Shown here piece after piece: positions 1 to 7,563 of a stretch of 27,536 nucleotides of DNA. Every line of letters begins with the position of its first letter. The first letter of the stretch is position 1. The notes below the pieces were generated by a model. It was not told where the DNA came from. It saw nothing but the letters and a program-made list of their open reading frames with translations, and made no database searches. The position numbers and the translations under genes are program-made. Source of the DNA: a virus; the IMG/VR virus record IMGVR_UViG_3300033887_000020, positions 1-27,536 of that record. The stretch is one strand, 5' to 3'.

Positions 1-173
1 AGATTGCGCACCTGCATTCCAGCTTGCTGCTGCTGCTGGATGCGCAGTTTGTCGGCGCTGTCAGTCTTCGGAGCCTCTGCCTGAACGCCCAGAACGTCCG
101 CGTAGGGACCCATCTCCGTACCGGAGGAGGATGGCTGGCCGCCAGGATTCGGGAATGATTGCGGGCTGGTCAT
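1..173 (-). CDS. Partial gene, unrecognised phage protein (3' end outside window)
   Basis: The ATG at 173 lies 5 nt after the stop of the 34-aa gene, so it continues the same minus-strand transcript; the reading frame runs off the left edge. The visible 57 residues begin MTSPQSFPNPGG, are rich in Pro, Ser and Gly, and contain a run of five Gln (around residues 47-51), suggesting a disordered or helical N-terminus. A GGAAGG stretch lies upstream but is too distant to be a convincing ribosome-binding site, so coupling to the previous gene is likely. By position, after the portal, a head-assembly or scaffold-type role is possible. No family is recognised. Confidence 0.6.
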   Translation of the reverse strand, partial: MTSPQSFPNPGGQPSSSGTEMGPYADVLGVQAEAPKTDSADKLRIQQQQQAGMQVRN

Positions 174-178
174 TGCGA

Positions 179-283
179 TTACTTGCGAACCGCCTTCCGC
201 GCCGACTTCATCGGCGTGGTCAGCTTGGCCTTCCCGGACGCTTTGGTGGGCTTCTTTCCGTAATGTGCGTACTGGTTAGCCAT
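179..283 (-). CDS. Tiny basic protein, 34 aa
   Basis: The ATG at 283 is preceded by an excellent Shine-Dalgarno (AAAAGGAGATTCAA before ATG). It encodes MANQYAHYGKKPTK... and ends ...SARKAVRK, with about ten Lys/Arg in 34 residues and almost no acidic residues. It sits between a structured intergenic region and a downstream partial gene in the same orientation. A strongly basic mini-protein could bind nucleic acid or decorate the packaged head, but there is no family match by eye. The ribosome-binding site and tight spacing to the next gene are the main support. Confidence 0.6.
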   Translation of the reverse strand: MANQYAHYGKKPTKASGKAKLTTPMKSARKAVRK

Positions 284-302
284 TTGAATCTCCTTTTTTA
301 GT

Positions 303-384
303 GGGGCAGCCTTCAACGGGCCTGCCCCGCGTGTACCCTGACTTTGCGAGGGGAACCTTGCGGTTCGATCTACGCGGAGTCAGG
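303..384 (-). ncRNA. Two consecutive hairpins between tiny genes (candidate structured RNA element)
   Basis: On the minus strand, a first hairpin spans 384 to 337. Its outer 7-bp stem is CCTGACT/AGTCAGG, and its apical stem is GAACC-GCAA-GGTTC, that is, 5 bp closed by a GNRA tetraloop. A second hairpin spans 328 to 303, with a 7-bp stem CTGCCCC... read as GGGGCAG/CTGCCCC. The element lies in the 106-nt gap between the 23-aa and 34-aa genes, just upstream of a strong ribosome-binding site. Neither hairpin is followed by a U-run in this orientation, so these are not standard terminators. An RNA processing, stability or packaging role is inference. Confidence 0.4.
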
Positions 385-389
385 ATGGA

Positions 390-461
390 TTACTTCTTGC
401 CGCGCTTTTTCCCGCCGTGCTTTTTCCGGCGCATCGAAACCTGCTCGTAAGTGCTGAACAT
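390..461 (-). CDS. Tiny basic protein, 23 aa
   Basis: The ATG at 461 is preceded by GAAAGGAAAAGACACCGAA, an acceptable ribosome-binding site. It encodes MFSTYEQVSMRRKKHGG followed by a Lys/Arg/Gly tail ending KKRGKK. It is very short, so coding status rests on the ribosome-binding site, the strongly basic composition and its place in the same minus-strand series. It lies immediately downstream of an intrinsic terminator, so it must be served by read-through or a local promoter. The function is unknown; a nucleic-acid-binding peptide is possible. Confidence 0.45.
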   Translation of the reverse strand: MFSTYEQVSMRRKKHGGKKRGKK

Positions 462-485
462 TTCGGTGTCTTTTCCTTTCTCCGC

Positions 486-528
486 AAATAAAAAAACGGC
501 TCCACCGGGGGTTACCCGATAGCGCCGT
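486..528 (-). terminator. Intrinsic terminator after the packaging operon
   Basis: On the minus strand the base stem is ACGGC/GCCGT (528-524 with 500-496), enclosing an inner CGGG/CCCG stem. It is followed directly by seven T residues and then ATTT. It lies about 70 nt downstream of the stop of the 59-aa gene, so it would end the minus-strand packaging/portal transcript. The 23-aa gene starts only about 25 nt after it, so it may be a partial terminator that adjusts expression of downstream genes. Confidence 0.65.
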
Positions 529-598
529 CCAATTTCGCGGTACGCTCTTTTTCTACTTGAGATTAGACTCTTTTTTGCATAGCCTTGTCAAGTGGAGG

Positions 599-778
599 TC
601 AGTCCACTCGCAGTGGCGGTTTATCCGCCGGCAGTTTTTCAATCCATTTGTGCGTCCCGCTCGGCGAGCCTTGACTGGTGTTTATGCGCCATTCCCCATT
701 CCGCTTTTCACGCGCGACGACCTTGATCGCAGCCGCCAGCTTCGCGTTGGGAACCGTGACCGTCTTCTCATCCGTCAT
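599..778 (-). CDS. Small hypothetical protein, 59 aa, coupled to the portal gene
   Basis: The frame is open further upstream, but the real start is taken as the ATG at 778 because it overlaps the portal stop as ATGA, the usual coupling in this genome. It encodes MTDEKTVTVPNAKLAAAI, then a charged stretch (KVVAREKRNGEWRI) and a Trp-containing tail (HKWIEKLPADKP). No known domain is recognised. It is the last gene before the terminator at 486-528. Its position next to the portal suggests a structural or assembly accessory. Confidence 0.6.
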   Translation of the reverse strand: MTDEKTVTVPNAKLAAAIKVVAREKRNGEWRINTSQGSPSGTHKWIEKLPADKPPLRVD

Positions 779-2820
779 CGGCTCGTTACGGTCGTAGATC
801 GCGTCCCTTGATCTTTTTGTTTGACCTGCGGCGGCTTGGCATTCGTGGGAGGACGCCCGCGCCCTTGACCCTGCGGTGAGCCGATTTGCAGATCCTCGGC
901 GAGCGCGTGCTTCATTTCCTGCTCCACCATGAACTTGTCGGGCTCGCTGATGGCGGGTTCGCCGTCTCGCATCTCGGGCAGATCGCCCATATTCAATCCA
1001 AGCCCCGTTCCGATGGTGTGATCGCTCACCATGATACCGGCCTTCTTGGCCTGGAGCAGTGTCAGGTTCCGGCCAATACGCGATACCTGGGCCTGCGAGT
1101 ACGGCTCGATGTCGTAGCTCAACTGCTCGATCATCCACCGCGCCCGCTCCCATTTGCTGTAAATCGAGTCCTGCTGAGGGTCCTCGTGCGGGAGATGCGA
1201 GGGAATCAGTTCACCTGGGCTGAAGTCGAACATCTGCTTCACGGCGCCATCCTGACCAAGTTCCTGGAATACCTTCCCGGAGGTCCAAAATTGAATCGCC
1301 ATCGGGTAGAACAGTTCATCGAACTGCTGGCAGGCGATTTCACCGCCGCGCGAAATATCCTGAACCACCGGACCAGCCTGTTCGAGGATCTTTTCAATCG
1401 AATCTGCGCTCGGCACCTGCTTGGCCTTGGCGACCGCCATCAGATCCTTCACTATCGACATTTCATCGATCTCGTTCTTCAGCAGTCCCAGGACCTGAAT
1501 GATCCACTGTGGAACGTCCCAGAACGCCACAGGCAGCAGCGGCTGAACCGGATCGCCCATTCCCAGAGCCGCCTGGACCGTCTGCCCTGGGATGCGCGTG
1601 TTGATGCGCGCCATCGCGGTCGGGTCCATAACGTTGGGATCGTACTTCAACGGCGGTTGCAGGCGCACTAGAACGCTGTCCACCACGGCCCGCCACATCT
1701 GGTTCTCGGCCTTCTGAATCCTCCAGGTATCGTGAATGATCGAAGTGCCGAGAAAATCCCACGGATAATCGTCGAAGCGCAACTGGACGCGCGGGACGCG
1801 GCCGTGCAGATAAGGCGATGTTCCGTCCTTCAAGATGCAGGTGTCCGTCCAGATCGCCCGCCGGCGCAGCGGGAACAGGCGGCAGTCCTCTTCGGCCGCG
1901 CGCTTCATCACCATGCGCCCCTGCGAGTCCCGGTACCCGGTCGGGATGTCCTGCCCAAGATACGGGACTCTGTACTCCCAGCTTGTGCCGGGGTCGCCCA
2001 TCGGGATCACCTTGCCGGTGTTGTTGATGCTCATGTCCATGATGTAGGTCGTGTAGACATCCACCATGGGCATTTCTTTTCCAACCGACCGCTGAGGCGT
2101 ATCGAGCACTCCGACGACACCATTAGACTGCGAAGACGATCGCTTGAGCTTGTCCCACGTCCGCGCCATCCAGCCGGGGAAAGATCGCGAAGGTTCGATC
2201 AAATGCTGAAAGGCCGGGTAATTCGCCACGACCAGATGCAGCGGAACCTCTTCCGGGATCGTAACCGCGTAGGCTTTCTGAATGTCGTTGTCTTCGGTAA
2301 TCATCACCGGCATCACCGACGATGGGCCTCCGACCTTGCAGGAAATCTCGCCGCGCCCGTATCCGTAGAAATTAGGGTCCCACCACGGTTCCAGATATCC
2401 CGTTCCCAACCCGGAAGCATACTGGCAAGCTTCCCGGTACTTTCGATCCTGAGCGGTCTTGCGCCACCAGATCTTCTTCATCTGGTTCAGCCGCCAGATG
2501 GAATTCTGCGCCGCCTGGTTGTGCGTCACCGCTTCCCCGGTCGGCCTCAGGTTCGAGATGGTCGCCACTAGATCCCGGAAATTGCGCTTGATGCGGTTGA
2601 TCGAAACTGTCGAGTATCCCGATACCTTGAGCGGGGTCGTGTCAAAGCTCAGGATGTCGTAGGCCCTGGGGATCTCCTGCCAGGCCGCCTGCGATTCGAG
2701 GAACGCCTTGCCGGTGTCGCGCAGCTCCTTCAGGCGCCCGAGAGTCAGCTCCTGGATGCCCTTTGCTCCCGCGAGCTGCTCCAGATACGACGGGATCTTG
2801 TACTCGCTCAGCCCCGGCAT
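775..2820 (-). CDS. Phage portal (head-to-tail connector) protein, 681 aa
   Basis: The portal forms the dodecameric ring through which DNA enters the head and to which the tail attaches. The sequence shows a long helical N-terminal region; a wing/clip-type stretch around residues 352-395 (YPWDFLGTSIIHDTW, then a helix with Gln, Asn and Trp and VRLQPPLKYDP); and the portal-like stem helix around 466-491 (AKQVPSADSIEKILEQ, followed by VQDISRGGEIACQQFDELFYP). The C-terminal 50 residues are Gln/Gly/Pro/Lys-rich and probably disordered. The length of 681 aa is at the large end, as in P22-type or podovirus-type portals. The gene lies downstream of the large terminase and overlaps the next gene by ATGA. 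The assignment is by motif style and synteny, not by alignment. Confidence 0.85.
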   Translation of the reverse strand: MPGLSEYKIPSYLEQLAGAKGIQELTLGRLKELRDTGKAFLESQAAWQEIPRAYDILSFDTTPLKVSGYSTVSINRIKRNFRDLVATISNLRPTGEAVTHNQAAQNSIWRLNQMKKIWWRKTAQDRKYREACQYASGLGTGYLEPWWDPNFYGYGRGEISCKVGGPSSVMPVMITEDNDIQKAYAVTIPEEVPLHLVVANYPAFQHLIEPSRSFPGWMARTWDKLKRSSSQSNGVVGVLDTPQRSVGKEMPMVDVYTTYIMDMSINNTGKVIPMGDPGTSWEYRVPYLGQDIPTGYRDSQGRMVMKRAAEEDCRLFPLRRRAIWTDTCILKDGTSPYLHGRVPRVQLRFDDYPWDFLGTSIIHDTWRIQKAENQMWRAVVDSVLVRLQPPLKYDPNVMDPTAMARINTRIPGQTVQAALGMGDPVQPLLPVAFWDVPQWIIQVLGLLKNEIDEMSIVKDLMAVAKAKQVPSADSIEKILEQAGPVVQDISRGGEIACQQFDELFYPMAIQFWTSGKVFQELGQDGAVKQMFDFSPGELIPSHLPHEDPQQDSIYSKWERARWMIEQLSYDIEPYSQAQVSRIGRNLTLLQAKKAGIMVSDHTIGTGLGLNMGDLPEMRDGEPAISEPDKFMVEQEMKHALAEDLQIGSPQGQGRGRPPTNAKPPQVKQKDQGTRSTTVTSR

Positions 2821-2823
2821 CTA

Positions 2824-3012
2824 CTAGACCTCCTGAATTTTCTCTAACCCCTTGGCTAGATGATTGCGGGGATGCTTGCCGCGGTCCCATTTCACCACTA
2901 CCCTCGTTGGGGTAATCTTCTTAATGGTCCCATCCCCCAGTGCGTCTCGATATTCCTGGCGTCCCTCGGATAGGCGAACACGATCCCCGACAATGGCCTC
3001 GCCGTGGTTCAC
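2824..3012 (-). CDS. Small SH3/KOW-like protein, 62 aa
   Basis: A GTG start at 3012 lies 6 nt after the stop of the zinc-ribbon gene, and the stop is 3 nt before the portal start. The sequence has the pattern of a small beta-barrel: VGDRVRLSEG near residues 8-17, DGTIKKITPTRVVVKWD around 27-43, and a closing LEKIQ strand. This G-x-V-x-L / G-x-I / V-x-V-K-W-D spacing is typical of KOW- or Tudor-like SH3 barrels found as small phage proteins. The role is unknown; RNA binding or structural use are both possible. Confidence 0.6.
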   Translation of the reverse strand: MNHGEAIVGDRVRLSEGRQEYRDALGDGTIKKITPTRVVVKWDRGKHPRNHLAKGLEKIQEV

Positions 3013-3018
3013 AGTCGT

Positions 3019-3621
3019 TTACTTCCGCATCCGCCCGCCATCCCGGTTCCTGCCGTCTTCGCGGTTGCTGGCGTCACGCGACAGCGCATCAAAGAAAAAG
3101 GCTCCCTGGTACTTCTCTCGCGGCCTATTGTCATTCTCGCGCATCGCGAACCTTGCGAAATCCCGCTGCGACTCGCGCATGGGAGGAACGAATCTTCTTT
3201 CCCCGTCCTTCCCGATGATGTAGCCGCCCTGCTGCATGACCTGCCGAAGCTCCGCGCGGTTGTGCCTGGTCACGATCTCGCTCTGCATTTCCTTGCCAAT
3301 CCGGGCTCGCTCCCACTTCTCGCGATGCTCCCGGTCGATCTCGCGCTCCACCTGCCGCTTCTGCCATGTTTCCCGAAGCTCTATCCTCTCACATCCCTCC
3401 GGGATAAGCGCATCCTTCTGACCTGGAAGACCATAGGTCCCGTCCGGGCGCTTGTACACCACCAGCGTTTCGAGATAGTCCCGTGGTGAAAAAGCCACGT
3501 AAATGCGTGGTGATTCTGCACCACACTCCGGGCACGGCTGCGGTTTTTCGCAGTCGTCCATCTTGGCGAACTTCTCGAACCGACCGTGTTCCTGGCAGTC
3601 AAAGTCGTAAAGAATTGGCAT
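3019..3621 (-). CDS. FmdB-like zinc-ribbon protein with charged C-terminal region, 200 aa
   Basis: The start ATG at 3621 shares one base with the large-terminase stop (TGATG). The N-terminus, MPILYDFDCQEHGRFEKF followed by CPECG at residues 30-34, matches the small FmdB-type zinc ribbon (M-P-I-Y-x-F/Y-x-C...C-x-x-C-G). Here the first ligand pair is C9-x2-H12 rather than C-x2-C. After about residue 100 the protein becomes a highly charged helix rich in Arg/Glu (QKRQVEREIDREHREKWER), ending in an Arg/Asp/Asn-rich tail. Such proteins are recurrent between terminase and portal in some phages, but their role is not established. A zinc-dependent packaging or regulatory cofactor is inference. Confidence 0.65.
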   Translation of the reverse strand: MPILYDFDCQEHGRFEKFAKMDDCEKPQPCPECGAESPRIYVAFSPRDYLETLVVYKRPDGTYGLPGQKDALIPEGCERIELRETWQKRQVEREIDREHREKWERARIGKEMQSEIVTRHNRAELRQVMQQGGYIIGKDGERRFVPPMRESQRDFARFAMRENDNRPREKYQGAFFFDALSRDASNREDGRNRDGGRMRK

Positions 3622-5873
3622 CAGCCTTCGTCCTCCCAGCTCGCGCCCATTGCTCCCGGATGAACACCCACGGCTGCGCCCGCGAACGCCTCCCTGAGCG
3701 TCGGCGCGCCGCCATTCGCTAGTTGCTGCGGGCTCACGGTCGGAGGCGCGTAATCGTCTCCACCGAGTACTTCACGATACATGGGCGACGCCTCCTGCTC
3801 CCGCTGCTTCCGCAAATAGCTGATCGACTGCGCTTTACCGCTGATCTCCATTATGTGCAGCGACACCCAGATTATGCCCAGGGCCATGTAGCGATCGTCG
3901 TGCTGGCCGGATTCGGCGCGCGCCGCCTGCATCCCTTCGTCTCTGTGTAGCGCCTGCATTTCTTCAACGAACCGGGGTGAGTTGATATCGATCTCGCCGT
4001 CTCGCAGGGCCTTAATCGTGTAATCGATCACCATCGCGCGGCTCCAGCGATTCGTAACGAAACCCAGCCGCGTAGCGGTCGAAGGGTCGATCTTCTTTCG
4101 ATCCGTCCGCACCCAGTTGTGGAAGTTCGCCCAGCCCCGCTTTCGCAGTTCGAGCTGCGTAATTTCGCCGTTGAAATTGACCTCAATCGCCATTCTCGGC
4201 TGTTGATGACTCGCGCCCTGGTAAAACAACCCAACACAGTGACAAATGGACACGAAATCGGCCGCATTTATATACTCGCTGGCAAATTCGCACACCTGAA
4301 TATCGTTGTGCTCGAATGTTCCTTTACACAGTCCTTCGAGTACGGTGCGATCCTGGCCCACTCCGTCTCCCGTATCCACTCCGAAGCCGTAGGTTTCTCC
4401 GTATCGCGGCCACTGGAATACCATCAATTTCCCGGTCGGGTCGCCCGTCTGCCAACCGGGCCACTTGAGCGGCACCATCTGATACGGCCCCACGTCGATT
4501 ATTTTCCTGGTGGTGTCGCGATCATGCTCGTCGGCTTGTAATCGGGCCGGCAAAAGATGGATCGGCCCGCGGAATCCGAATACCCCTAGCGGCTCCTGGC
4601 AGTGCGTGTTGTAGGAGGAAAGCGTATCCACGTCGAACACGCTCTCGCCCGATGCGATGAACGATTCGAGATCGTCCGATGCAAATTCCCGAAGGAAGCG
4701 CGCCGTGTCTTTCTTTGAGGCGTAGTCTTCCTTGGTGATCTGCCAGAACCACATCTGCTCAAGCGGCATCTCCCAGTTCTCGGGATAGTGTCGTCGCAGC
4801 AGCTTGTCGGCCCGCACGAACTTTTTAGCGCGGCTTGCGTGTCCGATCGTCTCGCCGTTGGGATGCCAGCCCCGTTCCTTGAGTTTTAGCCGGACGGCCT
4901 CGTGGACCGCTGCCGGGTCCTCCGTGCTCATCTCCAGCTTGAAGGATCTTTTGAGCTGCGTCGGAGTCGGATAGAAGTTGAACGCCACAAACCACGGCAG
5001 GAACCCCGGCCTGAACTTGGCTTCGCCCTGCCAGTAGTGGCTCTTGCAGCGATTCCAGGTCTTGTACCACCAGCCGTAAGGCCCTTCACCGGTAGACTCC
5101 AGGATCACGATCTTGCTGGGATCTTCGTGAACCGCAGGCACCAGACCGGCGTCGATTAAGTCTTCTGCATTCAAATACGAAGCGACCTCCGAGAGGTGGA
5201 CGCAATCTGGGGTATTTCCGCGCCCGATGTCGTATTTCTGGGCGCCGTGCTGAACAATCAGCTTCGAATTGAGTTCCCCGAACTCCATGCGGGTTCCCAT
5301 CCGGTCCCGCGTCATCTCAGGCTTGAGCCAGTAGGGAATCCAGTCGTAAAGCTGCTTGTACTTGTCCACCATGTCCTTCGACCGCTCTTTGTCGGAGGAA
5401 CCCGTCAAGGCGATGACATTGGGGAAGAACAGGGTCCGGTGCCCGATCACAACCTGGGAGTCCGTGGTGATTCCGCACTGGCGGCCCTTCAGCCACATCA
5501 TCATGATCGCCCAGCCCATGTCTTCGAGCTCTGAGCGCGCGTCGTTCACCACGAGCTGCGCGATGTTCGGCGAATAGTGAATCACTTCGCTTTTGGCTAA
5601 GATCTTGGCGTAGCGCGTCGCAAAGTACAAGTAATCGACCTGGCTCAGGTACTTCTCGTTCTCAATCCACTTGACCTCTTCCCGGGTAAAGAGCATTCGG
5701 GGAGTACTTGGGGTGTAGGGCGGCTCACCGTACTGTTCCTTGTACCGCTGAAGCTTGTCGTCAAAGTGCGCGGCCGCTTCGTCGCAGGCTTCGACGGAAT
5801 GGTAGACCAGCTCGTAGCCGAGGTCTTCTTCCGCGACCTTCAGCCCTAACTCTACGCTCTTGCGGCTGTACAT
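3621..5873 (-). CDS. terL: Terminase large subunit (ATPase and nuclease), 750 aa
   Basis: This is the motor that pumps DNA into the prohead and cuts it. The ATPase domain has a terminase-type Walker A, KGRQCGITT (residues 129-137), a Walker B-type segment VHLSEVA (about 225-231) with its acidic residue, and a coupling motif ILESTGEG (257-264). The C-terminal RNase H-like nuclease is seen as YGFGVDTGDGVGQDRT (495-510, D500 and D503), IEVNFNG (563-569) and GQHDDRYMALGIIW (656-669, D659/D660). The N-terminal ~100 residues form an extra helical region. It is longer than many TerL proteins. The next gene overlaps by one base. Confidence 0.95.
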   Translation of the reverse strand: MYSRKSVELGLKVAEEDLGYELVYHSVEACDEAAAHFDDKLQRYKEQYGEPPYTPSTPRMLFTREEVKWIENEKYLSQVDYLYFATRYAKILAKSEVIHYSPNIAQLVVNDARSELEDMGWAIMMMWLKGRQCGITTDSQVVIGHRTLFFPNVIALTGSSDKERSKDMVDKYKQLYDWIPYWLKPEMTRDRMGTRMEFGELNSKLIVQHGAQKYDIGRGNTPDCVHLSEVASYLNAEDLIDAGLVPAVHEDPSKIVILESTGEGPYGWWYKTWNRCKSHYWQGEAKFRPGFLPWFVAFNFYPTPTQLKRSFKLEMSTEDPAAVHEAVRLKLKERGWHPNGETIGHASRAKKFVRADKLLRRHYPENWEMPLEQMWFWQITKEDYASKKDTARFLREFASDDLESFIASGESVFDVDTLSSYNTHCQEPLGVFGFRGPIHLLPARLQADEHDRDTTRKIIDVGPYQMVPLKWPGWQTGDPTGKLMVFQWPRYGETYGFGVDTGDGVGQDRTVLEGLCKGTFEHNDIQVCEFASEYINAADFVSICHCVGLFYQGASHQQPRMAIEVNFNGEITQLELRKRGWANFHNWVRTDRKKIDPSTATRLGFVTNRWSRAMVIDYTIKALRDGEIDINSPRFVEEMQALHRDEGMQAARAESGQHDDRYMALGIIWVSLHIMEISGKAQSISYLRKQREQEASPMYREVLGGDDYAPPTVSPQQLANGGAPTLREAFAGAAVGVHPGAMGASWEDEG

Positions 5874-5882
5874 GAGCCCAGT

Positions 5883-6530
5883 TTAGCTGCTCTCAACCTT
5901 GGCAGGAATAGCCCGAAGCTTCGCGGCCATGTTCCTGATCCCGGTTTCAAATGATGGCAGTTCGATTCCGGCCGATTCCGCAAAGGATTCGGACTTGGCG
6001 ACCGCGTTGTTCTGGTTGGTCACCGAAACATTCACCCCGCCGCCGCGCTTCTTTGCGCCCGCCACTTCCATGAACAGGCTCCGGTCGTTGTGCCCGAAGG
6101 CGGGCATCGAGGCGCTTTCGGCCATCGCCAGGGCCACTTCATGCGCCCGCCCTGCGATCACCGCGCCAATCTGGATCTGGGCCACGTCGAAGTGATACCG
6201 GTGCAGGACGCGCGCGCAAGCCCCAAAGACGACGGATCTGTTCACCCCGGCGCGCTCGCAGACCAGATCGAGAGACGGCGTATCGCCCTTTCCAGGGATA
6301 TGAGTCTTTCCCTTGAAGACCTTGTCGGCGACCTTGATGAACTTCACCATGTCATCTTCCCCGCGAAGAAGTTCTACCATGCGCCGCCGGGAGTCTGCGA
6401 CCGATTCCAAATCCGTCTTGATGAGCTTCACCAGGCCGTCGATCGATCCATCGAACGTCGCCGGAGGCGGGGGAAGCATCACCTCCTTGTGTTCGGGGAT
6501 TTTCTGGATTTCCTTCGGTTTGCGCTTCAT
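5883..6530 (-). CDS. Probable terminase small subunit, 215 aa
   Basis: The start ATG at 6530 overlaps the stop of the preceding HTH gene as ATGA, and the stop is 9 nt before the large terminase. After a Pro-rich N-terminus (MLPPPPATF) come helical segments, including a possible DNA-binding helix-turn-helix around LDLVCERAGVNRSVVFGA (about residues 86-103), then Ala-rich helices and a Gly/Asn-rich linker (GGGVNVSVTNQNN). Small terminases recognise viral DNA through such HTH domains and form rings. The assignment rests on position and size; no family signature is decisive. Confidence 0.55.
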   Translation of the reverse strand: MKRKPKEIQKIPEHKEVMLPPPPATFDGSIDGLVKLIKTDLESVADSRRRMVELLRGEDDMVKFIKVADKVFKGKTHIPGKGDTPSLDLVCERAGVNRSVVFGACARVLHRYHFDVAQIQIGAVIAGRAHEVALAMAESASMPAFGHNDRSLFMEVAGAKKRGGGVNVSVTNQNNAVAKSESFAESAGIELPSFETGIRNMAAKLRAIPAKVESS

Positions 6531-6907
6531 GCGATTCCTTGGCGCTTCAGAATCCTCAGCACCGTTCCAGGGTTCCAGTTTTCCTTCTGGTACCGGGTCA
6601 TGAAGCCGTGCCGCTCCATTCCCTCCGCGATCAGCCGGAAGGAAATTCCCTTCTTTCTCTGTTGGATCATGAACTCCAGCGCCTCTTTTTCCTTCGGGTA
6701 GTTCGGATGTTCGGCGAACGGAATCATTCCCTCCCGCCCTTTGTACTTGGCGCGGGCCTCGCGCATCCGCGCCATCGCCATGCGATTGCCTTCCCGGAGC
6801 GTGATGTTCACCACCTCATCGACCAGCTTGTTCACTTTGTCGGTGAGCTGCTTTCGAAGTTCGTCCACGAATTCGATGTTGCCACATCCCGCAACGATGT
6901 GCAACAC
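6527..6907 (-). CDS. HTH protein resembling the recombinase-type helix-turn-helix, 126 aa
   Basis: The only start giving the full frame is a GTG at 6907; another GTG lies at the codon for Val14. The second half reads YPKEKEALEFMIQQRKKG, then ISFRLIAEGMERHG, then NWNPGTVLRILKRQG. This is the G-x-S-x-x-x-I-A-x-x-L/M ... W-x-x-x-x-V-x-x-I-L pattern seen in DNA-binding parts of serine recombinases and related phage proteins. No catalytic domain is present. It overlaps the probable small terminase by ATGA, so it may assist packaging-site recognition or regulate the late operon. Its start faces the plus-strand gene at 6915 only 7 nt away. Confidence 0.6.
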   Translation of the reverse strand: MLHIVAGCGNIEFVDELRKQLTDKVNKLVDEVVNITLREGNRMAMARMREARAKYKGREGMIPFAEHPNYPKEKEALEFMIQQRKKGISFRLIAEGMERHGFMTRYQKENWNPGTVLRILKRQGIA

Positions 6908-6908
6908 T
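6879..6908 (+). promoter_or_regulatory. Weak candidate promoter for the plus-strand pair at 6915
   Basis: TTGCCA (6879-6884) is followed after 18 nt by AACACT (6903-6908), and the ATG of the secreted protein begins 6 nt later. No ribosome-binding site precedes that ATG. The -10 box is poor, but spacing and distance to the start codon match the other promoters in this window (18-nt spacer, start codon within 10 nt of the -10). It overlaps the 5' end of the minus-strand HTH gene. Confidence 0.3.
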
Positions 6909-6914
6909 GTCGCT

Positions 6915-7208
6915 ATGAGATTCCTTAGCTTCCTGTTGATTCTAGTGAGCCTCTTGGCTCAGGACAAACCCAAAGAGACTCCCGAAAAGGCTCCAAAAAT
7001 CTCGACCGAGCAGCGCGCGGTATTCTGGAGAGCCCAGGCTGAGTTCAGCAATGCCCAGGCCCAGGCCGCCGTCGCCAAGGCAAAACTCGATGCGGCGATC
7101 GAAGACATCCGCAAAACCTGTGACGCCATCCCGCAATTCGGGCCGGACGGAGAACCGCAATGCCCATCGTCCGCAGTAAAACCCGCCACTCCTCCGCCGG
7201 TGAAGTAG
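6915..7208 (+). CDS. Small secreted coiled-coil protein, 97 aa
   Basis: The frame is open further upstream, but the ATG at 6915 gives a clear Sec signal peptide: MRFLSFLLILVSLLAQ followed by a charged mature start (DKPKETPEK). The mature part has a helix rich in Ala and Gln (RAVFWRAQAEFSNAQAQ, about residues 38-54), likely coiled coil, then two Cys (CDAIPQ..., CPSSA) and a Pro-rich tail. No transmembrane segment other than the signal is seen and there is no lipobox Cys. It is transcribed against the flanking late genes and overlaps the next gene by 49 nt. A periplasmic lysis accessory (spanin-like) or conversion factor is conceivable but unproven. Confidence 0.65.
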   Translation: MRFLSFLLILVSLLAQDKPKETPEKAPKISTEQRAVFWRAQAEFSNAQAQAAVAKAKLDAAIEDIRKTCDAIPQFGPDGEPQCPSSAVKPATPPPVK

Positions 7209-7525
7209 TGGCGTCGCTCGGAAACAAGAGCTTCCAGGGACACGGCCTCCACCCGGAGGTCGCCCGGAGACTCGATGATCTGGTCAAGGGGATATCCTCC
7301 AACTCGACGCAGATCGATGCGCTCCAGGAAAGCGCCGTTACACCCGCGCAGGTTCAAGAAACCGCCGCGGCCGCCGCCAATTCCGCAGTATCGAGCGCGC
7401 TCCTGGCCAGTGGTCCGGGTCCTGGAACCTATACGATTGGAGCCAAACTCACGCCCGGCGGGAAGAATGGGACCATCACGATCGACTCGCAGGGGCGGAT
7501 CACGCAGATCCAGCAAGCCTCTTAG
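7160..7525 (+). CDS. Fibre-tip or collar-like small protein, 121 aa
   Basis: The ATG at 7160 has an upstream GGAG (in ACGGAGAACCGCA) and overlaps the end of the secreted gene in another frame. The first 60 residues include HPEVARRLDDLVKGISSNSTQ, a helix with heptad-like spacing. The C-terminus GPGTYTIGAKLTPGG, NGTITIDSQGRITQI has the G-x-Y-x-x-G-x-K-x-T ... I-T-x-D-x-x-G-R-I-T pattern common at the ends of phage fibre or neck-appendage proteins. It ends 38 nt before the convergent stop of the 1419-aa gene. It is probably a virion or appendage component. Confidence 0.65.
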   Translation: MPIVRSKTRHSSAGEVVASLGNKSFQGHGLHPEVARRLDDLVKGISSNSTQIDALQESAVTPAQVQETAAAAANSAVSSALLASGPGPGTYTIGAKLTPGGKNGTITIDSQGRITQIQQAS

Positions 7526-7563
7526 CTTGGCCCAATGAAACCGTCGAAATTGGTGCCCATAGT

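Noticed and set aside
303-328. Intrinsic terminator on the plus strand
   Set aside because: The T-run lies on the wrong side of the hairpin for plus-strand transcription, and in the minus direction the hairpin is followed by A residues.
340-385. T-loop-like GGTTCGATC suggesting a tRNA
   Set aside because: The segment is only about 50 nt, with no acceptor, D or anticodon arms; the bases are better explained by the GNRA hairpin on the minus strand.
599-1153. 184-aa minus-strand frame including the 59-aa gene
   Set aside because: Its first two thirds lie antiframe to the portal gene and have low-complexity shadow composition; only the part from 778 onward is supported by the ATGA coupling.
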